Assembly: GCF_035222485.1 (NCBI RefSeq)
Contig: NC_085922.1
Coordinates: 2,061,001-2,125,000, forward strand
From: Podospora pseudoanserina
Lineage: Eukaryota; Ascomycota; Sordariomycetes; Sordariales; Podosporaceae
DNA: 64,000 bases
Direction: 5' to 3'
Every line of letters starts with the position of its first letter. The first letter of the stretch is position 1. A program made the position numbers and the translations under genes. The notes under the pieces are model-generated. The model was not told the origin of the DNA. It did no database searches and was given only the letters and a program-made list of their open reading frames with translations. Below, one piece after another: positions 47,412 to 57,845 of this stretch.

Positions 47412-48863
47412 ATGACAACCACCAAACTCCCCCTCCCCGGCAAGCTCACCGTCGCCCAGCTCCAATCCCTCTGCTCCTCCACCGGCCTCCCCCAGGCCGG
47501 TTCCAAACCCACCATTCAACAAACCCTCCGCCAAGCAGCCCAATCCGCCCAACACATCCCCGACACCGCTCGCATACTGAGCATCGACCTCGGCCTCAAA
47601 AACTTCGCCTTCAGCCTCCTCACACCCGCCTCAAGCCCTTCAGAGAAGACACCCTTACCAACACCCCCCGATTCATCATCAGTTCCCCAGGCATTACTCC
47701 CACCCGTCACCCTCCACCACTGGAACCACCTCAACCTAACCACCCCCCTCCTCCCACAAGATGACCCAGTCCAATTCACCCCCTCCTCCTTATCCTCACT
47801 AACCTACTCCCTCATCTCAACCCACCTCCTCCCCTTGAAACCAACGCACATCCTCATCGAGCGCCAGCGCTTCCGCACCGGCAACGCTTCAAACATATTC
47901 GAATGGACGATCAGGGTGAACACGCTGGAATCAATGCTCCACGCCTGTTTTGCAACCCTCAAAGGGGTCGACTTATTCCATGGCAATGTCATTTCCATCT
48001 CACCAAAGACAGTAGCCGGTTACCTCTTTCCCAAAAGTGAGGCCAAGGCCGAGGGAGGGGGGAAGAGCCAAAATGCGTACCATTTGTTGAAGGCGAATAA
48101 AGTCGGTATGTTGGGGGAGTGGTTACAGCAGGGGAAACTGATAAAGCCACAGGACCAGGGGGCGGGGATGGCAGAGGGTTTTCTGGAGGCGTGGAGGGCG
48201 AAGGGGGTGAGGGGGAAGAAGAAGAGGGAGATGGAGGAGGGGGTGCTGGGAAGGGGGGTGAAGTTAGATGATTTGAGTGATTCGGTGTTGCAGGGGATGG
48301 TTTGGTTGCAGTGGCAGAGGAACTTGGAGGGGTTGAGGGGGGTGGATTTTGGGGAGGAGGAGAAGGGGGTTGCGAAGGCGATTAGCAAGGTGAAGAAAGG
48401 GACCGGGAGGATCAAGCATGTTGATGTGCATGATGAGGGGTATGGAGGGGTTGAGGTGGATGCTGTGTTGGAGGGAGGTGGTGGGAAGAAGAAATCGGGG
48501 AGGAGGAAAAAGACCGTCGTGGCTCAGGAAGTTATTGATGAAGTGGCGTTGTTGGAGACTCCAAAGAAGAGTCGTGGGCGGTCCAAGAAGGTGGAGGGGA
48601 TCGAGGAGGTGGAAGATATTGAGACAGCCGGAACAGAACCGGTCAAAAAGCGGCCTGGTCGACGGAAAAAGGCGTCAGTCGAAGAAGAGAATGTTGAAGA
48701 GGTTGTGCTGGAGGCAGATGCTAAGAAAAAAAGCCGTGGTAGGCCAAGGAAAGCAGCTGTTGGTGGGAGTGACAAAGTTGAGGTGGCAGCGGCTGAGATG
48801 AAAACTTCCAGAAGAAGGTCAGCTCGAATTGAATCGAACGAGGATGATATCGTCTTGATATAA
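47412..48863 (+). CDS. CCE1: Mitochondrial Holliday-junction resolvase CCE1/Ydc2 with AT-hook tail
   Basis: Single exon, 483 residues. An N-terminal SAP-like helix pair (LTVAQLQSLCSSTGLPQ) precedes the Ydc2 catalytic fold: first acidic residue D59 in ILSIDLGLKNFAFSLL, HILIERQRFRTGNAS with its glutamate, and the NIFEWTIRVNTLESMLHACF helix. The fold closes near DFGEEEKGVAKAISKVKKGT. These RuvC-like enzymes cleave four-way DNA junctions in mitochondria and help segregate mtDNA. The usual family length ends near residue 330. Here a roughly 130-residue tail adds four basic repeats at about 359, 385, 412 and 438, including RPGRRKK and RGRPRK, which are AT-hook-like. Base use flips from C-rich to G-rich codons at about 48050. 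Confidence 0.88.
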   Translation: MTTTKLPLPGKLTVAQLQSLCSSTGLPQAGSKPTIQQTLRQAAQSAQHIPDTARILSIDLGLKNFAFSLLTPASSPSEKTPLPTPPDSSSVPQALLPPVTLHHWNHLNLTTPLLPQDDPVQFTPSSLSSLTYSLISTHLLPLKPTHILIERQRFRTGNASNIFEWTIRVNTLESMLHACFATLKGVDLFHGNVISISPKTVAGYLFPKSEAKAEGGGKSQNAYHLLKANKVGMLGEWLQQGKLIKPQDQGAGMAEGFLEAWRAKGVRGKKKREMEEGVLGRGVKLDDLSDSVLQGMVWLQWQRNLEGLRGVDFGEEEKGVAKAISKVKKGTGRIKHVDVHDEGYGGVEVDAVLEGGGGKKKSGRRKKTVVAQEVIDEVALLETPKKSRGRSKKVEGIEEVEDIETAGTEPVKKRPGRRKKASVEEENVEEVVLEADAKKKSRGRPRKAAVGGSDKVEVAAAEMKTSRRRSARIESNEDDIVLI

Positions 48864-50591
48864 AACATAACTAGAAGGCCTAATTACCAAACCAAAGGGT
48901 GCTGAGATGGCTCTACATCATACCGTCCCACCGTCTACCAGTCCCTTATTCCTGATCTATTTCAGGGCAATTTTTCAGCCTATCTGCTAACAGTTTCTCT
49001 GGGGTGTCCGTGTGCCACTCCGTCGTTGTACGCTATACGTCTGGCCCATCATCGGCTTCTCAACCCTCATAGCCAGATTGCGCGTCTTTTGCTTTCGACC
49101 CAGACCTCGAGCCTCCATAGGGCAGAAGCAAAGTTGGGCAGCGACGTGGGAGTGTTCGTGTCCGAGCTCCATGACCCCATACAAGCACTGAGGTTCGTCT
49201 TCTTCAGCAGTGAGTCTAAAATGATGGAATCGGCCCCATTGTGTGCGACGCGATGCAGCACGAAGATCTCATGTTCTGTATCAGCCTCTTTTATACATAG
49301 CCTTCCTCCGCGAGCAAATCGCTAGCACTTACTCTGTCCAGTCCACGCTTGACGTGCGCACGCGGCTCTTTGTCAGAGCTCGGATGAAGATTCATTGTCT
49401 GGCCGCGGTTCTGCTCTGTTCAACCTCACTGGTAGGTTTTTGACGCCGCACACATAGCCCGCAGCTACAAAACGAAAGTAATTACTCTTCGGCCCTTGCC
49501 ATAAAAGCCATAACAGGCAAGGAGCGTCCGCAGGCACAACAAACAATAGGCGAGGCGTCCGACACGCGAATATCAGCTCACAAGATTCTCGCCCCTGCGC
49601 ACGCCTCTCTGGAAAACTGCAACAGATGGACCACCATGGACACAGGGTCTTGATGTTTCTACTGTCCGCAGCCTAGCGTTGCAGATTGCTCAAGCCTCAT
49701 GGTGCGAGTTGCAGCACACCGAATCAAGACCATTCTTGCCTCGCGTCCGTATGTTAGCTTTGCCCGCTCGCGCGTGTACGCGGTAGTATTTCTATCGGCC
49801 GATTGAGTTGCCACATTCGCTTGTGGGAGTCCAAGTTTTTTTTATCAAAGCTGGGATGAACTTTCAACTTTGGTTTTGCATAGGTACGACTTTTAGAATT
49901 ATTTCTAACACGTTCATTTACTGGTAGTTAAACGGAGTGAAGAAAAGGAGGAAAAGGCCTTTAAAAATGCCTTCTTCAACTGAGTTCAGGGGTCAAACAA
50001 TGCACATACACAACGTGACCCCTATTTCCTGAACAACATCTATTTTTTATTTCCGCACCCAGAAAGACGTAAAGGATATTTGGTCATCCATACTATCGAT
50101 CCACCCAGTCTCCTCCTTCTTTGCTGCTATCTCAGATATAAGAAGTGCCCCCCTCAATCAGGTCAAATTCCGCGATACCGCAGACGACCTCCCGGAACAC
50201 AGCCCTCCACAGCAATATTGTCACGGTACGGGCAGAAATGAGGTTCGCCGGGGGCTCGATGAAGGTACAGGGCTGGGCAGAATAAGGCACTGGTTTGTAA
50301 AGTTTCGGATTGCTTCCTGGCGTCTCTGATTATCGAAGTGGTCGCCTGGCGGCCGCATTGGTTAGCATGGGTATCGCGGAGCCTATTGTCGGTAAGTGGT
50401 TAAGGTACCTTGGCTGAGGGTGGGTGCTTGTGGGCAAGAGACAGTTTGGTTCAATGCCAAGTTTTCTGATGGACTCGATCGACAGTGGAGGATGGAAAAG
50501 CAAATGTTTGGTAGGTTAAATACCTAGGCATGTGTCACATAGGTAACTGTCAAGGTAAGGTTCATCACTAGTCCCAGCTGGTTCCTCTGAC
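48864..50591. other. intergenic, no gene seen
   Basis: About 1.7 kb. Open frames at 48987-49325 have no ATG-started coding character. Near 50521 a TACCTAGG word occurs. No RNA gene recognised. Confidence 0.5.
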
Positions 50592-51239
50592 ATGTCCAAC
50601 ACCCATTACTCACAACAACAAACACAGAAAACTGGCTTATATCCACTGCCACACATCTCTGCTCCCTTTTCAGCCTTTTCTCACCTAGGCAGACTCCAGC
50701 GCATCAAAAAACAGCCGCCACCACCATCACAAAACCCACCAACAATTTCCTTACTCCCCCAAGCCGAAATCAACTTCTACCGTCACCAAGTACAGCACAA
50801 CTTCCTCTCTCAATGCAGCATCTGCTCCTTTCTGGCCACCCTCAACCTGAACCCCCCTGTTCCCTGCCCTCTATGCTGCAACATGGTCGGCTCTCTGAGC
50901 CTAAACCACACAGTCGACACTCTCAAAAGATTGGTCAGAATCTCCGAGGTGTTTCACTGGCCACAGTTTGTCGCCCACATCAACGACTCACTCGTGGCGA
51001 GAGTGACCCATTTTTTCAGTTTTGAGCCAGATGATGATGATGTTGAAGGACTTCCTCCCCATTTTAGACGTCGTGCTGTTCCCCAGACTGAACAGCAGAT
51101 GATGTTGTGCCAGCAGGCGATGGTGTGGCATATCGGGAGGGATGTTGAAGTGGTGTATGATCAGGCGATGACGAGGAGGGTGGTGTTTAGGCAGTTGGGG
51201 TGTACGGTTGGGCAGTGGGAGATGGTTGTGGGTGAGTAA
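50592..51239 (+). CDS. Small Cys-motif protein, founder of a local three-copy family, function unknown
   Basis: Open frame of 215 residues, ATG at 50592. A Ser/Pro/Gln-rich start is followed by INFYRHQVQHNFLSQCSIC, a second pair CPLCC about 20 residues on, then RISEVFHWPQFVAHINDSLV, an acidic DDDD stretch, and a C-terminal helix YDQAMTRRVVFRQLGCTVGQ. The CxxC...CxxCC set could bind zinc, but no known finger fits. Two related but broken copies lie at 51820-52312 and 53219-53580. The stop (GAGTAA) lies inside a consensus 5' splice site (G|GTGAGT at 51233), so the protein may be longer, with a downstream exon starting near 51290. I do not recognise the family. Confidence 0.55.
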   Translation: MSNTHYSQQQTQKTGLYPLPHISAPFSAFSHLGRLQRIKKQPPPPSQNPPTISLLPQAEINFYRHQVQHNFLSQCSICSFLATLNLNPPVPCPLCCNMVGSLSLNHTVDTLKRLVRISEVFHWPQFVAHINDSLVARVTHFFSFEPDDDDVEGLPPHFRRRAVPQTEQQMMLCQQAMVWHIGRDVEVVYDQAMTRRVVFRQLGCTVGQWEMVVGE

Positions 51240-51819
51240 TCTATGAGTTGAGTGGAAGGGGGTAGATGGATTAACTTCGGGGTGTCAGGAGGTTGCCGAA
51301 TGACGAGATGTGGTGATAGCAGACTTGGGTATCAGTCAATAGAAGACATCACTGTCACACTTGATGATTTCCCCTGGACTGGTAAAGTTGAGCCTTGTAT
51401 AACTCGACAAATTATGCAATCTTGGATAACAAGAAGAATCCACTTGCAGAGATCTTATCTAGGAATTGCAAGAGCTAAACAGGCCCCTTCCGGGTCGGAG
51501 TACTCCTTCCCAGCTTAACGAGAAATGTGTGCGGGCTGATACTATCAACACCCGTTCGCTCCTTCCTCAGCTGTCCTGGTTTTAAATGTCCCCTACCTGC
51601 CTGGTCTCGACAGCCTTGCTGCCTGATCTTTCTTTCTGTCTCGCGACCAGACCTTACCAGCTATTTTTCTCCCCGACTGTCGGGATCTTTGACTTCGTCC
51701 AACTCCCTACTGGTAACCTTTTTACCTCCTCCAAGTTTCGATCCTCTTCAAAGCCTGTCCACTTCTGCCCCTCTCGAACGGTTCTCCGGTATTAAATACG
51801 CAACACTACAATCCCTAAG
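51240..51819. other. spacer, possible extra exon of the preceding gene
   Basis: A frame open to 51518 would continue the preceding protein in phase if the GTGAGT at 51233 joins the acceptor at about 51289 (TGTCAG). The sequence it encodes has no recognisable feature. The rest is C/T-rich leader-like sequence before the next copy. Confidence 0.3.
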
Positions 51820-52312
51820 ATGCCCCTCAACAACGAGGCTGAGAGTGATCGCGAAGACGCGATCACTAACTTCAAGGTCATTTGCATGACCTGCGCAGCT
51901 CTCGCCCGTCACTCCAAAGCTCCGCCCTGCTAACGATGTGAGATCATGGAGAGATGGGCCAGACTCCCCTTTTACAGCGAAGCCTTTCTCTAGAAGCTCA
52001 TCCAAACATCGTAGGTTTTCCACTACGATGAGGTTCTGGCCTACGCAATCGAAGCAATCATCAACAAAGTTGCACGAACTCTCAAAATCAGAAGGGACCT
52101 TGACTTCAATGATCTGCCCACCCCATCGGAGACGCAATAATGGGCCGCGTACTCCTGAGCAAATCGAGTTCGCTCAGCTGTCAAAGTCATTCCCAACAGC
52201 CGAGGATTTTGAGTATGTGTACAAGAAAGCGATGCTCAGAAGAAGCGTGTTCCGAGCTGTGGGGTGCCATATTGGAGCGTACAACCTCATCCAAGATGGG
52301 GTTCATCAGTGA
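51820..52312 (+). pseudogene. Broken second copy of the local Cys-motif family
   Basis: Starting at ATG 51820, the pieces MPLNNEAESDREDAITNFKV, ICMTC...APPC, FHYDEVLAYAIEAIINKVAR and (in another frame) FPTAEDFEYVYKKAMLRRSV follow the same order as the open gene at 50592. Matching landmarks are the CxxC pair, the FHxxxxxAxxxxxxxxVAR helix, the acidic/proline step (LPTPSE versus LPPHFR) and the C-terminal YxxAMxRRxVFRxxGC helix. The frame is interrupted by stops after APPC and again at about 52138, with a frame change there. No GT-AG intron repairs both. Either it is decayed or the assembly has small errors. Confidence 0.55.
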
Positions 52313-53218
52313 GAGACAAATCTCGGCTCTGTAAGTATAGACTGGGATGTCGTCTGGTTAGGTGTGGGACATGCGGGTAAACGGTGGGGCACAAAAGTAA
52401 ACAAGCCCCTTTTAGCCCCTTTACCATAAGTGGAGCCTTATTCAGCAAGGATCTTTTTGCAACACCAGATACAGAGAAAGGGCCAAACTACATAGTTCTG
52501 CGGCCCATTGTTCTGGCTATAGCTATTGTGACTGCGTGGATATTTTGTTTACATGTGAAGTAATGTGCCAAATCCCTACCTATGCTGCATCACTTCACAT
52601 GGATCTCCAAGTCCTCTCCTCGTAGGTTGTGTGGTTCAGTGGACCGCCGAAAACAGGGACAAGACGTGTAACTGAAAACAAGGATTTCACCGATAGTAAA
52701 GAAAGCTTAATTGATATGTGGAGAACGTGGATGTGATTCGAGGAGGATGGAAAGTGATAACCACTGTACTTGACCCCCAGTCACTACAAGGTCGGCGTTG
52801 GTAAGTCTCGAGCCTACTCTGGGCCTAAGATGTAGCCTAACAAAAGTTAGAGCAAATGTGGAGTTGGGTTCAAGTTTTGGCATGGTGTGTTACATCATCA
52901 TCATCATACAGACACATATTCATGCCCCAATTTCGAGGTCCCTCTATTCATTTTGACGTGTACTTGATAGACATTGGGTTAACTGAGTAGCCATGTATGT
53001 GAAAGTAAAAAAAAACCCTTTCCAAACCCCTTTTTTGCAAAGCATTGACCCAACCCGAAAAGAAAAGTGAACTCGTCCTGTAAACCGACCATAACTAGCC
53101 CAGAAGAAACACAAAGACATGAAGTCATAATCATAGTAGCCAGCAGCCAGATTCACCTCTTATCTTCGCCCACCAAGTGAAAGCAAGTCCATGGTCCCAA
53201 TGTCATATCCCCGTTCTC
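52313..53218. other. intergenic, no gene seen
   Basis: AT-richer spacer with ATC triplet repeats near 52890-52910. No coding character found. Confidence 0.5.
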
Positions 53219-53580
53219 TCACTGGCCTTCCGCCGTTGCGTCGCCTTCGGATACGCCTCCCCAATGTCCTTCTGGGCAAGGCCACTCTGCAGCCAACCGC
53301 CTTCTGTCCGCCTGGTACAAACGGCTGTTTGTCACCTCATAGGCTCTGTTGACCCTCTCGGCGATAGCAACCCTGAGGTATGCCTCCATCTCATCAAAGC
53401 GAAATTCATGGGAAATCTCGGAGATTTGCCAGAGGATGTTTCGTGTATGCATATCTTTCCTTGATCCATGTCTCCATTTTGATGCAATGTGCGCATTTTC
53501 TGGAACAGGGCCCTTTGCAGGTTGGGCATGCTTTTCTGAAGTCGAGGATGGCTTGGCTGCGGTAGATGTTGTTTTGTTAT
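53219..53580 (-). pseudogene. Third, inverted and broken copy of the local Cys-motif family
   Basis: On the minus strand one frame reads NNIYRSQAILDFRKACPTC then KGPCSRKCAHCIKMETWIKE. The overlapping frame continues ILWQISEISHEFRFDEMEAY and LRVAIAERVNRAYEVTNSRL. The order and landmarks (YRxQ, F-x3-CxxC, second CxxC, ISE, aromatic-rich step, helix) match the open gene at 50592. A frame change lies around 53420-53450 and no intron borders fit. The C-terminal helix of the other copies is not clearly kept. It is probably a relic. Confidence 0.45.
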
Positions 53581-54346
53581 AAATCAGCTTGAGCTTGCTG
53601 GTTTCTGGTGGCAGAGCCTGTCCCTCACACGAATTCAGGTGTCGAAACCCGACTCTGGAGTCACCTTAACGGTGGTCCATGGCCCGCGACGTGCCCAAAA
53701 GCTCGCGAAAAGAGAGGGACAAACATAAAGGTCCTCTCCATCTTCCCCAGTTTATCACGCCTTTGTTACTAGCCTCTCCTGATTGGCTTCATCGAGGGTC
53801 AGCTGGGAAAACTTCCATTCCTTTCGGGTTAGGGTTGAGGCTGAGGAGGGGGCTGTCCCAAGCAAGTGGCTTGCTCTGCGTGCTCTAACCACCCTGCCTG
53901 GATGAGTCATTGGTCTGGGGAATACAAGGAGGCTCCGACTAGGTTGGGACCTGTAGTGATTATACAATGCAGGTACAATATGGTACGTTGTCAATTCACA
54001 CAGTCTACCTACACTTCAATTCGTACAGTCTAAAGTTCAGTTCACATGTGCGGGATTACTACAGTATATCTAGTGGCTATCGTGACATCACATTTGATGG
54101 TCAGTTCTAGGCCTCCTCATACCAGGAATCACTTTATCGGGCTCACATGCATGCAAGATCTTGAAGCGCGGATTACTTTGGGTAAGCTCAGTTTATAATT
54201 GGCCTGTCTAAGCTTTTGTTAACCCTGATCCGAGCTATCAACTTGTCCTCCTTGGGAATCTTGTCGCTAGCCATCCACCCATTAAGTTCCTCCGAGTTAA
54301 GCTTCAGTCTTCTTTGTTAAGCTGCCGATCGTCGAAACTAGACTCC
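53581..54346. other. intergenic, no gene seen
   Basis: No supported gene. A single TTAGGGTT word near 53828 is not a telomere tract. Nothing else recognised. Confidence 0.5.
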
Positions 54347-55290
54347 TTAAGGTTTGTCTTTGCTGATTGTGCACACCACGGTTCCAGACTGGCATTTGCG
54401 ATTGGAGTTGGCTTGGTTGTTATTGGGGTAGGTGTAGGCTTTGTTCTCGCAGGGCTTGAACCACTCGGGGCCTGAAGTCGCAGCCCCATTCTCTCTGAAA
54501 GGGTGTATACAAGGCCCTTGGCCGTTTTCCTCAGGGCAGGGCTTCCCCTGTAGCCAGAAATTGTCGTTACAGCCGGCAATCTCAACACCATTGCAACGGC
54601 ACATGATAGGGAAGTTGAATCCGTCGACATACGAGACGTCGGTGTCGCCCCCTCCGAAAGCCAAGCCTTGTTTCTCCAGGGAGAGTTCCCACACGACTCT
54701 CCCGCCCATTCATGATTTTGCCCGCTTCCACAACAGCGATGTGGCCCGAGTAGTCGGTACGGAGTCTAATCTGGCCTCTCTCTCCATTAGCCAACTGACC
54801 AGGAGCAGGCTGCCCATCTACCAGATCAGGCACAGGGGGCTTTCCGGAATCAAAATTGTGTTCGTTCTTGGTGTGCATATTCTGGAGGGCCTTCTCAGCC
54901 TTGTTCTCGAAGACAATCGTCAAGAAGCCACCGTCGGGAAGAGGAGTGACGGTCGCCGCTACTGCCGGGTCAAGGGTGCGGTTGTCGTCCAAAGCGCCGC
55001 CGCTTGCTGTGCCCAAACCCATACAATCAGCACCCACAATGCCGGAGAACTTGGGAGCGGCCGTGGTGACTAAAGTAGCGAATGTGGTGATGGGCATAGG
55101 AAAGAAAGGGTTGGTGGTATCGTCCTTGCCCTGGATGCCTGAGAACTTGGGCCCAGTCGTGGTAGTTGTGGTAGTCGTGGTAGGAAAAGTTGAAGCCGTC
55201 CGAGGCGACGTAGGGAATATCCACTGCGAGAGCAGCCGTGAAAAGGAGAACGGCCGAAGCCAGGAGGGTAGAGAGCGTGAAGGACATCAC
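54347..55290 (-). pseudogene. Thaumatin-like secreted protein gene with interrupted frame
   Basis: A signal peptide starts at 55290 (MMSFTLSTLLASAVLLFTAA). A Thr-rich link (FPTTTTTTTTGPKFSG) lies in a second frame, which runs on through TIVFENKAEKALQNMHTKN and IRLRTDYSGHIAVVEAGKI. The C-terminal part is in a third frame: RVVWELSLEKQ, DVSYVDGFNFPIMCRC, GPEWFKPCENKAYTYPNN and NSNRKCQSGTVVC. Pattern and Cys spacing fit fungal thaumatin-like proteins, which are secreted and may act on cell-wall glucans. The frames change near 55200-55250 and near 54710. No intron fits either place. Pseudogene and assembly base errors are both possible. Confidence 0.6.
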
Positions 55291-56590
55291 TGTGCCAGGT
55301 AAGGTACTGTGGGGCGTGGTGAACAGGCTTAGCGAAGGGGTAGAGGGTGTTGTGAACTGATGGCAAAGGCTGTTGCCGACAAGAATGGAGAACAGGTTCT
55401 CTGGGGTGTCTTTGCTGCTCGGTGATGGGAAGAGAAAAAGGATTCAAGGGAGTAGTAAAAAGTCATCATATACTTAAGGGTCGGGGCTAGAACGCTTGGG
55501 CCCGGTTAGCAGTTCTCATCAGATTCACTTGATATTGGGTTCAAGTGGAGATAATAGGAGCAGTTACACTGTCTTATCGTAAGGGAGCCAGCATTTTTAG
55601 AGATCAGAGTGTGTTGATATCAGGGGGGAGATCGCAGAATACTTCAGACGAAACTATGAGCCTCTCGAGAGAGACGTTCTCAGTGGAGATAAGAGCAGCA
55701 GCAAAGTGGGCTGGTTGAGGTGAAGAGCAGGGTCAGAGAATTCTCTTCCGCGCGCGGTTTAAAAACAACCAGACGACGCTCATCATGTTGAGGAGCGGTC
55801 AAAACGTGACACAGTGAAGGGTGTGTCTGTTCCCATGCGAAGCTTGACAACCCGCATAGGCTCTGTGACATTAGTGAGCAACACATCTTGTTGACTCCCA
55901 AAGAGCACTTACTTCACGCCAGGGTATTGAGCAAACCAATATTGACTGCCAAGAAGAGCAACAGAGGTCCATATTGGGACTCCGCTCGCACAATGTTTGG
56001 AATAGGGGCAAGCAAGCCTTCGCAAGGCATGGGGTTCATCCAAGTGTTGAGGATAACCATAGCATGTTTGTTGTCCATGACAACAACAATACGGCCCCTT
56101 CGGTGAGCAAGGAGCAGTCAGCATAGATTGACTCTTATCATCTTCACACCCCCCAACCAGTTACCAGCCCTCGTGGGGTAGGAGAGTTGTTCAGCATGAC
56201 GATAAGTCTGTCATTGAGATTATACAAGAGCAAGAAGCTCGCTAGAACATGATCATACAGACTCTTGACTGCTCGAGCAAGTTCTGGATTGTGGGCATGA
56301 CAGTCCTCACTGGAGTAAGGAGGTAAGTGGCTCACTGTCACGAGTGAATAGTTCAACAAGACCTCTGCCCCATCCGGTAACACCGTAGCGAATCATAAGT
56401 CCCGTATCTAGATTTGCTCCCTGGTCAAATATCTATACAATGAGTGCTTCATTGCCACTACCCATTCTCTTTCTCTCACTAACATCCAGCAATAAAGACC
56501 TCTGACAACCGGTCTTTAACTCCTCCACTCTACCGGCAAAGGCATTCCTCCCTATTTAGGTATATACCCCGATCCACCATCACCCCCAAG
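55291..56590. other. intergenic, no gene seen
   Basis: About 1.3 kb between the two thaumatin-like loci. Short frames only. Near 56500-56580 lies a typical C/A-rich leader of the next gene. Confidence 0.5.
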
Positions 56591-56985
56591 ATGAAATTCC
56601 TCGCCTCACCTCTCATCGTTGCTTCGGCCCTGACCTCCATCTTCGCCTCTCCCTCCCTGCTTCCCAAACCACCTTCGAGACCAAGGTCACCCAAGCCCGC
56701 GATGTCACCAGAGCTGCTGCCGCCGATGGCCAGTTCTCGTCTGGTTGTGACAACCCCAAGCTTTGGTCACAATCTATTGCTTGCCCGGACAAGAAAGCAT
56801 ACGGAGCTTGCAGGAACCCACACCAGGATCTGGAAGACGGGCAGATAAAGTACGCTCATGAGTGGTTCAAGGCTTGCCAGGGGAGGGCTTATAACTTTTC
56901 TAAGGATGACACCGCCAATTCCAATGGAAAGTGTCAATCCGGGATTGTTAACTGCCAGATTCTTCCCAAGCAAAGCACAACTTGA
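56591..56985 (+). pseudogene. Second, shortened thaumatin-like gene with interrupted frame
   Basis: ATG 56591 gives a signal peptide MKFLASPLIVASALTSIFAS. In a neighbouring frame, ETKVTQARDVTRAAAADGQF leads into CDNPKLWSQSIACPDKKAYG, HEWFKACQGRAYNFSKDDTA and NSNGKCQSGIVNC, ending at TGA 56983-56985. This second part aligns with the C-terminal half of the thaumatin-like protein at 54347-55290 (LW/FW, ACP/PCP, EWFKxC, AYxx, NSNxKCQSG, VxC). The N-terminal half of the fold is absent, so it is a shortened paralogue. The frame changes at about 56655-56670, in a C/T run. Confidence 0.5.
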
Positions 56986-57845
56986 GGAGAAGATATCTAT
57001 TTTGGCTTGGAGTCAGGAGCATCACAGTTGGGAGATGGATGATTAGATGGCTGCCACAATAGCTTACCTATGGAAGTCAAAAGTTTCCCTTGATGGGTCT
57101 TGAGCACTCCTTTCTTGTTTTTACTCATTTTATCAGCTTCTGCTACACGTTTAGAACTCATATATATTTTTTCTACTCACATGTCCACAGTTATCTGCTT
57201 GCCTACCTTAGAGCCTTACCTTCACACATTCACACCTGATTTTACACAAGAGAAAGTATGGTGGGACCGCTACGGACCAACAACCACTGCCCAACACAAA
57301 TTTTGGACAGGCTTCCGAGGTCATCACCGGATACATTGGAATTCAGGGCGTCCCAAGACGGTTCACACAGCTCAGCATCGATAATGAATCAACAGACAGT
57401 CTTCATAGCTGTCCACCAAGTTCACCAACCAGCTGCCTCCGGACATGTGTGAATCTCTGGGGCGCGATGGGCGTGTTGTAGCCAAGGCGGGTGTCATCCA
57501 ACCCAATTCTCCTTCTCCTTTCATCATCTGGCACCATAGCCACCCCCTCACATGTTGTATATACGACTTTTCTTATGGGGCACCTACAAAGGGCCTGCTT
57601 TTCACCAGACCTATACCTGACTTGCTCTTAAGGCTGGGTTTGCTTACTGTTTACTTTTACTCCGAACAACTAACAACAACCAACTGTAATATCAATTTGT
57701 CAACTAATTTCCCTGCCTTTTTGGCCTCTCTTTTGCGGGGCAGTGACTTCACTAGGCCACCGCTCTACATTTCCCTTTCCCATACCTAATCTAGCAACCT
57801 TACCTTCCGCCAATCTCATACCAGCCTCCTACCCACACCTAGGCT
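56986..57845. other. intergenic, no gene seen
   Basis: No supported gene. Frames here are short and composition is non-coding. Confidence 0.5.

Noticed and set aside
53825-53835. TTAGGG word suggesting an interstitial telomere
   Set aside because: Only one unit, no tandem array.
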